The notes under the pieces are model-generated. The model was not told the origin of the DNA and made no database searches. It worked only from the letters and a program-made list of their open reading frames with translations. A DNA stretch of 64,000 nucleotides from Adineta ricciae (Eukaryota > Rotifera > Eurotatoria > Adinetida > Adinetidae): NCBI GenBank assembly GCA_905250025.1, contig CAJNOJ010000096.1, positions 1 to 64,000 on the forward strand, written 5' to 3'. Positions 11,206 to 20,421 of the stretch are shown here, piece after piece. Both the position numbers and the translations under genes were made by a program. Every line of letters starts with the position of its first letter. The stretch's first letter is position 1.

Positions 11206-11520
11206 TACAAGTAGCGCTCGCCGTGCCGATTCACTTAACCCTCGACTGTGGAGAACAGGTAGTTTTTTCGTATCCGCAATGTGGCACAAATTGATCTAAC
11301 AATTTTTTACATACGAAGAAACAATTCAAATGTTTTGCGCAGATATATTTAGTAACTTTCGAAAACAAAATACTGAATAATTCTGTGTAAAAAAGTACTA
11401 GAGCTGTTTCTTCGTATATAGAACTGTTAGATCTATTTATCTCATAATTGCGGTACGACAAAAATATCTACTCTCCACAGTCGAGGGTTAAGTGAGTCGG
11501 CACGACGAGCGCTACTTGTA
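11206..11520. mobile_element. 315-bp fold-back (hairpin) MITE
   Basis: The two ends are inverted copies: TACAAGTAGCGCTCG at the left and its reverse complement at the right. The match runs inward for about 51 bp with two differences and then continues more loosely for most of each half (for example ATACGAAGAAACA occurs in both arms), so the whole element can fold as one long hairpin of about 150-bp arms. A TA flanks the inner CAAGTAGC on both sides, which fits a Tc1/mariner-type TA target. It has no coding capacity and is non-autonomous. Confidence 0.85.
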
Positions 11521-12711
11521 ATAAGAGAGCTGTAGTTATACCCTTGAGATTTCAACTCTTTACATTTTCCCATACAAGTAAATCATCATGGAGAAACCGA
11601 TAACGCATTAACACTAACAGTAAAAGTGGTCAAGTTCCTTAAAACTGCTAAAGAAGATCAAGTTGGATTTAAGTTTCAAAAAAGTGTTCTGAAATTGTAG
11701 TAAATTGTCCGTGGAGAAGACCTAATATATTTAAAGGAAGAATACTAACAAAAGTGTTATGAAACATTCATTACAACATAAAATAAGGAATTATCCAACA
11801 TGCTTCTTCTATTAAATATATAGGTTTTCTTTCTTTTCTTTTCGGTTCTCTTATACATATGTTCGCTCGTTCTCTCTGTTAACCTCGATAGGTGTTTCTA
11901 TTGGTCTTTTCCTAGTGTTCATCTATGTGTGCGATAGTAAAGGTATTTTCCAAGGTAAACATATAGTGGAAATAACCAATGGTCATAGGTATATATACGG
12001 ACCATATTTCTTATGTGAGAGAGAGCGTTTACTTATCGAATTGGTGGTTATTTAGTCTCCAATAAAGGTATTTAACAAGATCTAACACTTCCCTACGAGA
12101 AAGAGAATAAAACAAGTTTCATAATACTTCTTTATATACCTATAGATTAGAACATTTATCTCATTCAAAAAAATATTCTTATAAAAATCTTTGCTCTTGT
12201 CGAACAACTTTCGATCAGTAATATCGTTAGTCATCGATAGATCAATAAATCAACACAAGATCATTTTGTATCTTTTTAATCAGCCATGTGAGCGACAAGA
12301 AATATCACTGCGAGGTAGAAAGAGAATGAAAGACATGTACAGAACGAATGAAATATCCCGCTGGTTGTTTTTGACTGAGAAATCTCTTTTTTTGGGATTG
12401 TTTACTGATGATTTGTATAAAGATGTGTCTGCGAGAAGTTCATTATACCATTCAGCTTTTCATGAACCTTCTCAATGAGGTCATTTTGATTAATCTCGTA
12501 TGAAAGCGGAAATTTTGGATCAGTTGCAATGTGGTTGTTTGAAACAGAATTGAGCGAAAATAAAAACACGTGCGCATTCGTTTTTCGTTTCTGCACCATT
12601 ATTCTATGAGCGGACTGAACTGATAGATTATAGTCAGACAGACGACAAAAAATAAACCCAAGCATTTCGAAACAGATTACACAATTTGAAAACGATACAA
12701 AAGAGTGTAAC
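11521..12711. other. Non-coding interval, no gene recognised
   Basis: AT-rich DNA with no reading frame I can support. There are pyrimidine-rich and GAGAGA-rich stretches around 11820-12110. The opposite-strand frame at 12402-12713 has no recognisable features and overlaps the start of the next gene. Confidence 0.4.
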
Positions 12712-13470
12712 ATGCAGTCGATTAAAAACGTAGGACTTGGTGGTTATGGTTTCGATCCGAATATTTTAGCAACTTCTGGTTTTGCATCCTGTATTGCTGT
12801 CGTCATCGAACTCGAAAATACAATTTTCTTTTACTATGCAGATTCAGTTGCATTCAATGCATCTCGTCAATATTCGAAGGATGATGGCAATAATTTTTTG
12901 ACGAAGATCTTTCGCAAAGTCCGTTGAGTAAATCGAAAAGCAATTTTTAAAAGTGTTTATCTAATTGGAGGATTTAATGATGATAATTATTCGACATTTC
13001 GAATTCAAATTGATGAAATACGCGAACAACATTCATTAACTACGCATGAAGGCGATACAACTTTACATAATAGTTCATTTCATTTGTTCATTCTAGCCAT
13101 TAGGCTTAATTTAATTGGTTTTAATTTGCCACCAATTACACCACACGGTACGAAGAAAATTGGCCACGAGGATGATAATCTGAATGATTTTATTATGGAT
13201 TCGACAGTGGTGTTTGATCGTTCGTCTAGTCCTTCTAGATTTCTTATCTACCAATTTGGTGGCCGAGAATTCAAAATGCATTCTACAAGATCAGAGTCAT
13301 TATTGCTGGGAATTGATGATATTGATACAATCTCACTAACAATTAAAGAATTTGTCTGGTCCAAAACTTCGTCGTATCATATGGAATTTCTCAATCAAAT
13401 ATCGTCCAATGTCAAGGATCCTTCACATTTGTATGAATCGATCGATAAAATTACTAAACAAGAAGAGCTT
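12712..13470 (+). pseudogene. NTAN1-like N-terminal Asn amidohydrolase, interrupted by TGA and by an element
   Basis: One frame is open from 12712 to beyond 13470 except for a single TGA at 12925-12927. The translated pieces resemble protein N-terminal asparagine amidohydrolase: a C-x-x-V-V stretch (ASCIAVVIE) where the family has its nucleophilic Cys, then VYLIGGFNDD matching the family's LVGGFSDD region, and a C-terminal part with FVW and a helix of the expected spacing. In the family this enzyme deamidates N-terminal Asn to Asp for the Arg/N-degron pathway. The upstream part of the family (about 70 residues) is not seen. At 13471 a GC-rich element enters and replaces the C-terminus with element-encoded residues. 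I infer a pseudogene; the family call is moderate because identity is low. Confidence 0.45.
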
Positions 13471-13666
13471 AACCCAGGTTATTATGGCACGGTCGGTTCC
13501 GGCCGGAAGTTCAAACGTAGGTTCCAGTCATTTCCCGACCGTTTCCTGCAAACTTCGAGCTGGAAACGGCCAGGAACCTGCCGGAGCTTGCTGGAATCGG
13601 CGAAAACTGTGCCGGAACCGACTCAGATTTCAACGGATCCAGTGGCCGGAATGATCGACCTGGGTT
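13471..13666 (+). mobile_element. GC-rich 196-bp MITE, copy 1
   Basis: The element is bounded by AACCCAGGT at 13471 and its exact inverse ACCTGGGTT ending at 13666, and is far more GC-rich than its surroundings. A second copy (15778-15952, inverted) and a partial third (near 15360-15427) share the phrases GGCGAAAACTGTGCC, CCGACTCAGATTTCAACGGATCC and the terminal GATCGACCTGGG. The flanks TTAA at the left and TTAG at the right hint at a TTAA target as used by piggyBac-type elements, but copy 2 does not show it. It has inserted into the NTAN1-like gene. Confidence 0.8.
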
Positions 13667-13739
13667 AGTATGCTGTTCAGAGTCGAATCGGAACCTTACG
13701 GTCATACTGGTGATAAAAATGAAGATGACGATTAACAAG

Positions 13740-14123
13740 AATTATTTTCAATAAATTTTTCTATGTATTCATTCATAAATATCTGCTCTCCAATAAAAAT
13801 CAGACTTCAGTTAGATTAAAAACATCAATGCACACGAAAAAGCTGAGTGCTTGGTAAACATAACTTCAATTACAGTCGAACTTATTATAGTGACAATATC
13901 AGTTGATATCGGTGCCGTCATCGTTGAGATCGTGTAGCGAAGATTTCTATCGATATACAATAGACAATTTTGTCATTTACATTTCTTTTGGAAATTTAAT
14001 GGACTTGTTGGGAAGATCGAGTATTATTTATTGTTTCTACAAGAATTATTTGAAAGAAGTTTTAGTGAACATATAAGATTGTATGATGTTTGAGCAATAA
14101 AAAAAATCATCGAAATGTTTGAT
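13740..14123. other. Non-coding gap
   Basis: No gene seen. It separates the plus-strand NTAN1-like remnant from the minus-strand ankyrin remnant, whose stop is at 14126-14124. Confidence 0.4.
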
Positions 14124-14998
14124 TTATTTTTCTAAAAGTTGAACAATTTCTTGAAAATTTCTTTGTTTTACTTCATCAATGGCATATCGGCCAAATCGAT
14201 CTGCTGTACCATAATATCGATATTGAAGAAGTAATTTGATAATATTCAAATGTCCAACGATAGTCGCTAAATGCATTGGTGGTCTTCCGTGATAATCAGC
14301 ATAAGTTTCTGTTGAAACAAAATGACCACGTTGAAAGATTGAATCAATTTTTTCTACTTCACCTGATGAAACTAATGAAGAAAAAAGAAAACCCTTTTTC
14401 CATTTTCTTAATGTAGAAACGAAAGGTTGATTTTGAAATTTTGATATTTGATTTTGTGATTGATAAAAATTTCTTGAATCAGTTGAATAATTTCATAATG
14501 ATTGAGACGATATGCTTCATCTAACTGTGAAAATACCCAAAGATCTTCTTGAGAGATTAATTGTTTCACTTGGGATAATTCGTAGTTTTGAAATCAAAAT
14601 CAAATGATTTCCAGTTGATTTTGAGCAACAGCGACATGTGCAATCGAACGAAAATCATAATCAACAAATTCAATGATATTCACATGAGAATTGAACTGAA
14701 TAAATCCAGAAATTTTCTTTAGATTATTTTCATTTGTATGTTTACAAAGAAAATATAGCAATGGATTTCCTTCGAAGATTGATGGAGACAATTTCTCATC
14801 GGCTTTGTTTTCGACGAGAATTTCAACGCGAGGATTTGGCAAATAATCAGTGACGAGCGGGTCATCAGCGAAAGAAACGTTTGTTACTCCGTTAAAATCA
14901 CTCAAATTTGGATCTAAATCACATTTCATCAAACATTGGGTATCACGAAAGGTGCACCCCAGACATTCGCTCCTGTGACACTTGCTCCCCAAGGACAC
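14124..14998 (-). pseudogene. Ankyrin-repeat protein with frameshifts
   Basis: Reading from 14998 the first frame gives 132 residues ending in an ankyrin-like helix (AHVAVAQNQLEII) at a TGA at 14602-14600. Coding then resumes in another frame, with LWVFSQLDEAYRLNHYEII, and shifts again to a third segment that runs to a stop at 14126-14124 and contains a clear ankyrin consensus (GRPPMHLATIVGHLNIIKLL). At least two shifts are needed to read through, and none sits at a good GT-AG pair, so I call it a pseudogene. The first ATG lies within a degenerate repeat, so the true start may be further upstream or lost. Confidence 0.6.
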
Positions 14999-15045
14999 TT
15001 GCCCTCTAGCGGCATTTGCTCTTCAATGATAGAAAACATTTTCTA

Positions 15046-15212
15046 TACTCTGTAAAAAAATCGGGTCATAGTGAACCTTTTCTGGTTTTAGCAAAAAAAT
15101 CTAGAGCCCATAAGGTTCTGAAGATGGTACCCAAATCTAGAACCATAAAAGGTTTTAGCTAGCGTCTAAAACCTTTTATGGTTCAGTATCGCCCGGTTTT
15201 TTTTAGAGAGTA
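15046..15212. mobile_element. 167-bp MITE with TACTCTSTAAAAAAA ends
   Basis: The left end TACTCTGTAAAAAAATCGGG and the reverse complement of the right end, TACTCTCTAAAAAAAACCGGG, match, and the inverted similarity continues through AACCTTTT...GGTTTTAG. Internal copies of AACCATAAAAGGTTTTAG make further hairpins. No coding capacity. Confidence 0.8.
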
Positions 15213-15351
15213 AACATCATTGTTTAACAATATTTTAATATATTATCATACACCGTTGCTTTTCTCAGATATTTTTCGAAACGCCATGCACTTCCATACA
15301 CATGAAGGGTTATTGTACAGGTCCACTTGTCGATTCAGCAATTTATTCAAG

Positions 15352-15427
15352 ATTCAACAAGGGATCCGAGACCATAGGACCCGTCGAATTCCTGTAGGAT
15401 CCGAGTAGGGGATTGATCGACCTGGGC
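15352..15427 (+). mobile_element. Partial third copy of the GC-rich MITE
   Basis: Only the 3' half is recognisable: GATCCGAGTAGGGGATTGATCGACCTGGGC aligns loosely to the end of copy 1, sharing the terminal GATCGACCTGGG. It lies about 50 bp before the nucleotidyltransferase-like exon. Confidence 0.5.
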
Positions 15428-15475
15428 ATCATAGGCGGTTAAGCTCTCATTTTTCACGAACTCGTACAAAACACA

Positions 15476-15757
15476 ATGGACATTGATATTATCGTTCACG
15501 AAGACGACTTCGAAAGGGCCAAAACAGTAAGTTATCCATTCTGCTTATCGGTCAGTTCGCATATAACCTTTTAGATATTGATTGATATCGGCTACAAAAA
15601 AGTCATCGGCGATGGTCTTTGTATCCGTTTCCAACATGAAGCATTTCTGTCCATTGATCTTTTGTCTTCACCTGTTTTTGGTGATCATCTAACAGAATCA
15701 AATACTATCGAAAGTGATGCAGATATTAAGTTCTGCACTCTCCCAAGTAATGATTAA
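15476..15757 (+). pseudogene. Nucleotidyltransferase-like fragment, two exons
   Basis: ATG at 15476, exon 15476-15526, a 48-nt intron (GTAAGT to TTTTAG) and exon 15575-15757, in phase, giving 77 residues. The start MDIDIIVHEDDFERAK and later LSIDLL fit the D-x-D plus third Asp layout of minimal nucleotidyltransferase-fold proteins. The frame stops 20 bp before copy 2 of the GC-rich element. A further open stretch after the element (about 16029-16206, containing LILIHDLDIHYAK) may be the displaced C-terminal exon. I infer a gene broken by insertion; family assignment is tentative. Confidence 0.4.
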
Positions 15758-15777
15758 AAATACGAGCAAAACTGCCA

Positions 15778-15952
15778 CCCAGGTCGATCATTCCGGTGAC
15801 TGGATCCGTTGAAATCTGAGTCGGTTTCGGTACAGCTCTTCTCGATTCTGGCACAGTTTTCGCCGATTTCAGCAGGTTCCTCGCAGCCGGAATCCGACGG
15901 CAAGGAAATGGTCGGAAAACGAACCTAACCGATCGTGCCAAAATAACCTGGG
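15778..15952 (-). mobile_element. GC-rich MITE, copy 2 (175 bp, inverted)
   Basis: Bounded by CCCAGGT at 15778 and ACCTGGG ending at 15952. In the minus orientation it aligns to copy 1 over both ends and through the GGCGAAAACTGTGCC and CAGATTTCAACGGATCC blocks, with an internal length difference. It lies between the two parts of the nucleotidyltransferase-like gene. Confidence 0.8.
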
Positions 15953-16028
15953 AAGGCCGCAATAACAAAGAAAAGATGGATAAGTTTGTACATTTAGTTT
16001 TTGAAACATGATTACGTCTTTCATTAGA

Positions 16029-16206
16029 TAATGCGGATATATGTAATTTGATTCTCATTCACGACCTGGACATCCATTATGCAAAGAATAACAACTTCGA
16101 TTCCATTACACAACATGTTTACGAAAAGTATTACCAGAACCTATACGAAGAAATCAACTTTGATCATTGTGAAAAAAAAGAAAAAAACAAGTGTATATGC
16201 CAATAG
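16029..16206 (+). pseudogene. Possible displaced 3' exon of the nucleotidyltransferase-like gene
   Basis: An acceptor-like TTTCATTAG is followed by 58 open codons from 16030 (after one nt) to TAG at 16204-16206, with a plausible helical, charged composition (DLDIHYAKN, YEKYYQNLYEE). It is on the same strand as the fragment upstream of MITE copy 2. Linkage of the two is an inference. Confidence 0.3.
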
Positions 16207-16557
16207 AAGTCAAATAACGGTTATGTCACGGTTTGATGTCATTCTGATGATGTACGTGAGATAATCAAGATGGCGCTTAACATTTCGACCAAATTTTCAC
16301 TTTTCCTTTTACGTTCTTTATTTGTTCGTAATTTATCATTAATAAATTGATTGCTTTGTACTTGTTCAATATATCCACACCGTCTTTGAATTGACCCGAC
16401 ACAATACAGGCGGTGGAAAATGAAAAAAGAACTTCACAACCATCTCTCAGATGACATCATATCGACGTCGTCATGCGATATTAGTACAGAATCCTGCTTT
16501 GTTTCTGATGTAACAGATGATGAACGATGATTTATTCAAGCCAAAAAGTGAAGTCTG

Positions 16558-17786
16558 CTAATTTTGACAAGTTCCTGTTTCTTCTGTTGATTCAATAATA
16601 GAGTTTATCATATCTGCATATTTTCGTGTTTCATATGCTTCAGCAATTGAATCGTTGATCAGAAAAAAGCATTTAATCAAATTGAAAAAGCGTAGAACGG
16701 CATCGCGATAGTTGTATTTGTAAAGAAGATATCGCCAGACTAGATCTCCATACATATCTTGAATTCGAATCACTGCAATCACGTCAGATAAATTAGCAGT
16801 CACTGTCGACGAGTAGGTAGTGTATCTCGACGTCATAAAAGAAAGTATTGCGCACATCAGTTTCACCACTGACACATCGGGATCAAGTTGATCAATTAAA
16901 CGAACAAACGATGCAACTGCTGGTGGTCGGAAAATAAGTTCAGCAGAGTTGAAAAAGGATGGATTTGCGAATAATTGCACTTGACACAGCATAGAAGCAA
17001 CGCCGACACCCGTGGTGTATTCGACTGTATGATGGAGTAATGTATTTCGATCATGTGCAGATAACGAGAGAAAATCGCGGTTTTTTTCGAAAACCAGTTG
17101 AACACTCGTCATCACAGACGTGAAAAAGTTACTCACTGACGAGTATTTGAAGCGAGACTTCAGCGGTAGCGTATCCTGCTCCTTCACAAAGTTTTCAACA
17201 AACGCAAAACCACTGTAAGTGTCAAAACAATGAACTATGTTGGATATCTGATTCCATTGATCGACACTTAGCGTAGATTGATCTGCTCGTAATAGGTTCA
17301 CGGTAGGAATCTAAACATAAACACGATCCTCAGAGGTAACAAGGTGGAATGAAAAACAGAAAATGTCTTTTTACCAATGAAGCTTCATTTATTCTGGCTA
17401 ACGCTGTTACTGTTGAACTTCTGCTCTCAGCTTTTCGATGTTTTGCAGTTTGAGGACCTCGAATCAGATCACTCGTCATGCCCACGGCAAAGCATTTTGT
17501 TAATCGACAATACGTACATATCCGACGATTATTGATATTGATTTCACAGTTTCCGTCGTAATCACATCTTAGAGGCGTCTAAACAAAAATGAGACGATTC
17601 GAAGCAGATGTTTTTTTTTGGTAACCTCTGACTACGAACCGATTTCTTCAGAATATTTCGTCTAAAGAAAACTTTGCATGAACGACAAACGATTGCACCA
17701 TAGTACGAATATTGAGCAGATTCACCACAAACTTTACAAGTAGAGGCGGTCGTTTTTTGCTGTCGTGTAATATCTGTTTCATTCAT
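16558..17786 (-). CDS. Nuclear hormone receptor (divergent)
   Basis: Three exons: 17786-about 17640, 17578-17375 and 17310-16558, about 367 residues. Exon 1 encodes the first C4 zinc module (CKVCGESAQYSYYG, then CRSCKVFFRR, the P-box region); exon 2 the second (C-D-Y-D-G-N-C ... CTYCRLTKCFAVGM); both are complete. Exon 3 is a helical ligand-binding-like domain of about 250 residues. The protein should be a DNA-binding transcription factor in the nucleus. The P box reads CRSCK rather than the classical CEGCK, as in lineage-expanded receptors of nematodes and rotifers. The exon 1 donor is uncertain: GTTCGT at 17639 keeps the phase; a GTTACC donor 14 nt later does not fit as well. An upstream ATG at 17837 would add a hydrophobic leader, which is unlikely to be real. 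Confidence 0.85.
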
Positions 17787-17837
17787 TATTAGAATGGACG
17801 AGAATAGCAAAGCAAGCAAACAAAGATTGAAACGCAC

Positions 17838-19144
17838 CGCAAAAGTGTAAAAAAGTATAGTTACTATGCCAGAACGAAGAATAGAGTGCGATGCAAAGGT
17901 GCATCTCTCGCGGAACGCAAGAAAAGAAAACTAATGTAAGGTGAACGTAATGATCTCTCTCTGTCAAGGCGATTCAACATACATTGTCATATTTTCTATA
18001 CAATTCACTTAATCTGATCGATCTCTTGGTCATGCATGAAGGGGAGATGAAAAATATACTTCTCTTTAAAAAATCATGCACGTACATATACTTCAGTTGA
18101 ATTATAAGAATAAATGGACGTCATCAAAGTGGAGAAAAACATTCTTCTCGTTCTTTTTCATGCTCTTCGTTGTCATGACTTATCCGTGAGGTCGTCCTAT
18201 ACGGCATCTGAAGACAAGTAGCGCTTATCGGTTGGACTGGCTGAACCTTTTCTAAAAGAATTAGAAAAGTGGTAGATGAAAAATCACTTAGATTGCAATC
18301 TAATCGGCTTAGACGTGAAGTCACTCCTATGCACATCCTCTCCTTTTAATCCTTTTCTACTTTATTCGTGTCGAATTACTCTTAAGTCATCTGTCGAAGG
18401 ATGGAAGCAAAACGAACACTGTGTCTAAAAATATTTATTCACCGACTATCTTCCTATTGCGCAAAATGAGAAAATCAATTTACTATCAGTTATTTTATCT
18501 CCTCTGAGAAACTCAAATAAACGTCTGGTCATTCGTCGTCGTCCCTTCGATCGGTCACTCACGGCTATTCGTGACATGTACATTCTAACTCTTTCATCTA
18601 GTTTAGAATAACTTTCGAAGCGAATCAATGCATTTCCTTCTTAAAAAGTCAATACTTTTGTGTTACTTTGACCCGCAGAAATCGCACTTGAGAAAGGAAT
18701 CGTTACTGTGAGCGGCTGGCAGCAGATGATGTTTGTGTAAGATAGCTGTTTAAATAATTGTGTTGCCATTGATATGCTGATGACTACGGAAATCCAACAA
18801 TCGGACGTCACTCAGCTATTTCGTTTTGTCCTACATATTGCTCCTTAATACGCTATTGCCTAAAAAGCTTCGTTGCAGAAGAATCATTCTTCGTCTCGTA
18901 AAAACAGAACAAACCTATTATTAAAAAACTAATATCGGATTCATGGTCTTCAACTCCGAGAATCCTTCGGTCAGCTCTCATAGATAAAAGAAATTTCTTT
19001 TTGCAGAAAACGATTCTTTGGCGTACGAAACGAGACAGAAACTTTTTTCGAAAAAATTATATACGGGTTCGTGATTCTCGACTGGAATTACCTTCTAGCA
19101 ACCATTTCATAATCACCATAGCTAAGTTTTAAGTGATTTATAAA
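17838..19144. other. Non-coding interval upstream of the nuclear receptor
   Basis: No supported gene. A basic 60-codon minus-strand frame at 18446-18628 has no recognisable domain and no good splice partners. Around 18940 and 19060 two loosely similar phrases (GATTCATGGTCTTCAACT and GGTTCGTGATTCTCGACT) may be an old direct duplication. Confidence 0.35.
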
Positions 19145-19462
19145 ATGCTGCAACCTGATTGCATGATGGAAAAAAACTTTATGCGTTTTAATGACTGTAT
19201 TTATGACGTTATAACCCTTTCTTTCAGAAAAGGGAATAAACTCCTCCATTACTGTTCATTCTTGATCGAAAAATACAAAACAGATATCATTTTCTGTGAC
19301 GTGGATGTAATGGGACTACGTGAAAGTGACATGTATTATGTTTCTCAACACTATGCTACAATGTTTTCGATATATAATAGTTTGTCTGACAACGACCGTA
19401 GGTGAGGATTTTCAAAGATCTCACATATTGCACTGGATGACTTTTTAAACGATGCTTTTCAG

Positions 19463-19821
19463 TTTAATAGTTGCGGTGGGTTACACAGCTTGTGGAACAC
19501 TTCATTCACGTTTTGACATGGTTGCAGCGTTGAATGCTCCTCAGTTTGATCCACACACACCAAATGGAAATCCGAATAAGAACAGTCTTTGTAATAGACG
19601 AATGCGTGTTCAAGGACCATCAGGAAGTGTTGATGTTGCCATTGTTGATCGGTGTCCTGTTTGTAAAACGGTATGTGTTTCGTAAAAAAATGACTTTTTC
19701 TATCTAACTGAATGTACCTGAAACGATATGGTAGGGTGATGTGGATCTCAACGAGGCAGCTTTTGCAAAAATAGGTAGCACTTCGGCTGGTCGAATTCGT
19801 ATCAGGTGGCATTGGCTTTAA
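19463..19821 (+). CDS. Small double-psi beta-barrel (expansin/RlpA-like) protein
   Basis: Exons 19463-19670 and 19735-19821 are joined across a 64-nt intron in phase 0. The sequence has the single-domain DPBB hallmarks: YTACGTLHSRF, CNRRMRVQGPSG, VDRCPVCKTGDVDLNEAAF and a C-terminal RIRIRWHW. Such domains bind or loosen polysaccharide walls, or inhibit proteases, and are usually secreted in fungi, plants and bacteria. No signal peptide is visible. An upstream exon 19145-19401 can be joined in frame across a 61-nt intron (GTGAGG to TTTTCAG), giving 183 residues, but its 85 residues are not recognisable. An ATG at 19452 lies inside that acceptor. The N-terminus is therefore unresolved. Confidence 0.65.
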
Positions 19822-20421
19822 TTCCGTTTTACTCTACTTTTCGATCGAATCCTGTTCGTTCTGAATCAGTATAATAAAATCATCATCATCTTTGTTCGAT
19901 GCTCATGATTAAAATTGTAGCAGATGAAGAATAATATCTACGTCAGATGACATTATTTGAAATGACTAAATGAATGAATCAACATTGACAAATCTTTTTG
20001 AGTGTGACGTTTCTTTAGTGAATCGACAGGGGAAGCGCATCGATCTTTTATATGCATCTAGCATATAACGAACGACAGAATGGGAGAAAAAAAGGGTGTT
20101 TGACTTTCCTTCGATAATGCAAGAGAAATAGCAACCAACAGCAGCACACCACGAGTTTACCAACTTGTCTTTTTCTTCCTTCCGATGATTCATGCACAAC
20201 GCATAGAAAAAAAAGAATAGTTGGTCGTATGTGCATTCTTGGGTTTTTTTCGATTCACATTTATACCCTTTTTACGTGTCATGTTCTTGCTCAAGCAATC
20301 AGCAAGAGACATAGTGTATAAATGCGTTGTATTTCGTGTTGTACAGATAGTCTAGCTGTTGTTGAAATACACAGGGGATCTACTTTCGATTGGTGTTTTA
20401 GAATATTGTATCGAATACACG
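19822..20421. other. Intergenic, presumed UBA1 upstream region
   Basis: No gene seen. It separates two plus-strand genes; the last 150 bp lack an acceptor-like AG directly before the UBA1 ATG. Confidence 0.4.

Noticed and set aside
12919-12953. A 35-nt intron removing the TGA in the NTAN1-like gene
   Set aside because: It is too short and shifts the frame away from the matching LIGGFNDD segment.
18446-18628. Basic 60-codon minus-strand frame as a gene
   Set aside because: No domain, no splice partners and no homology I recognise; left unannotated.
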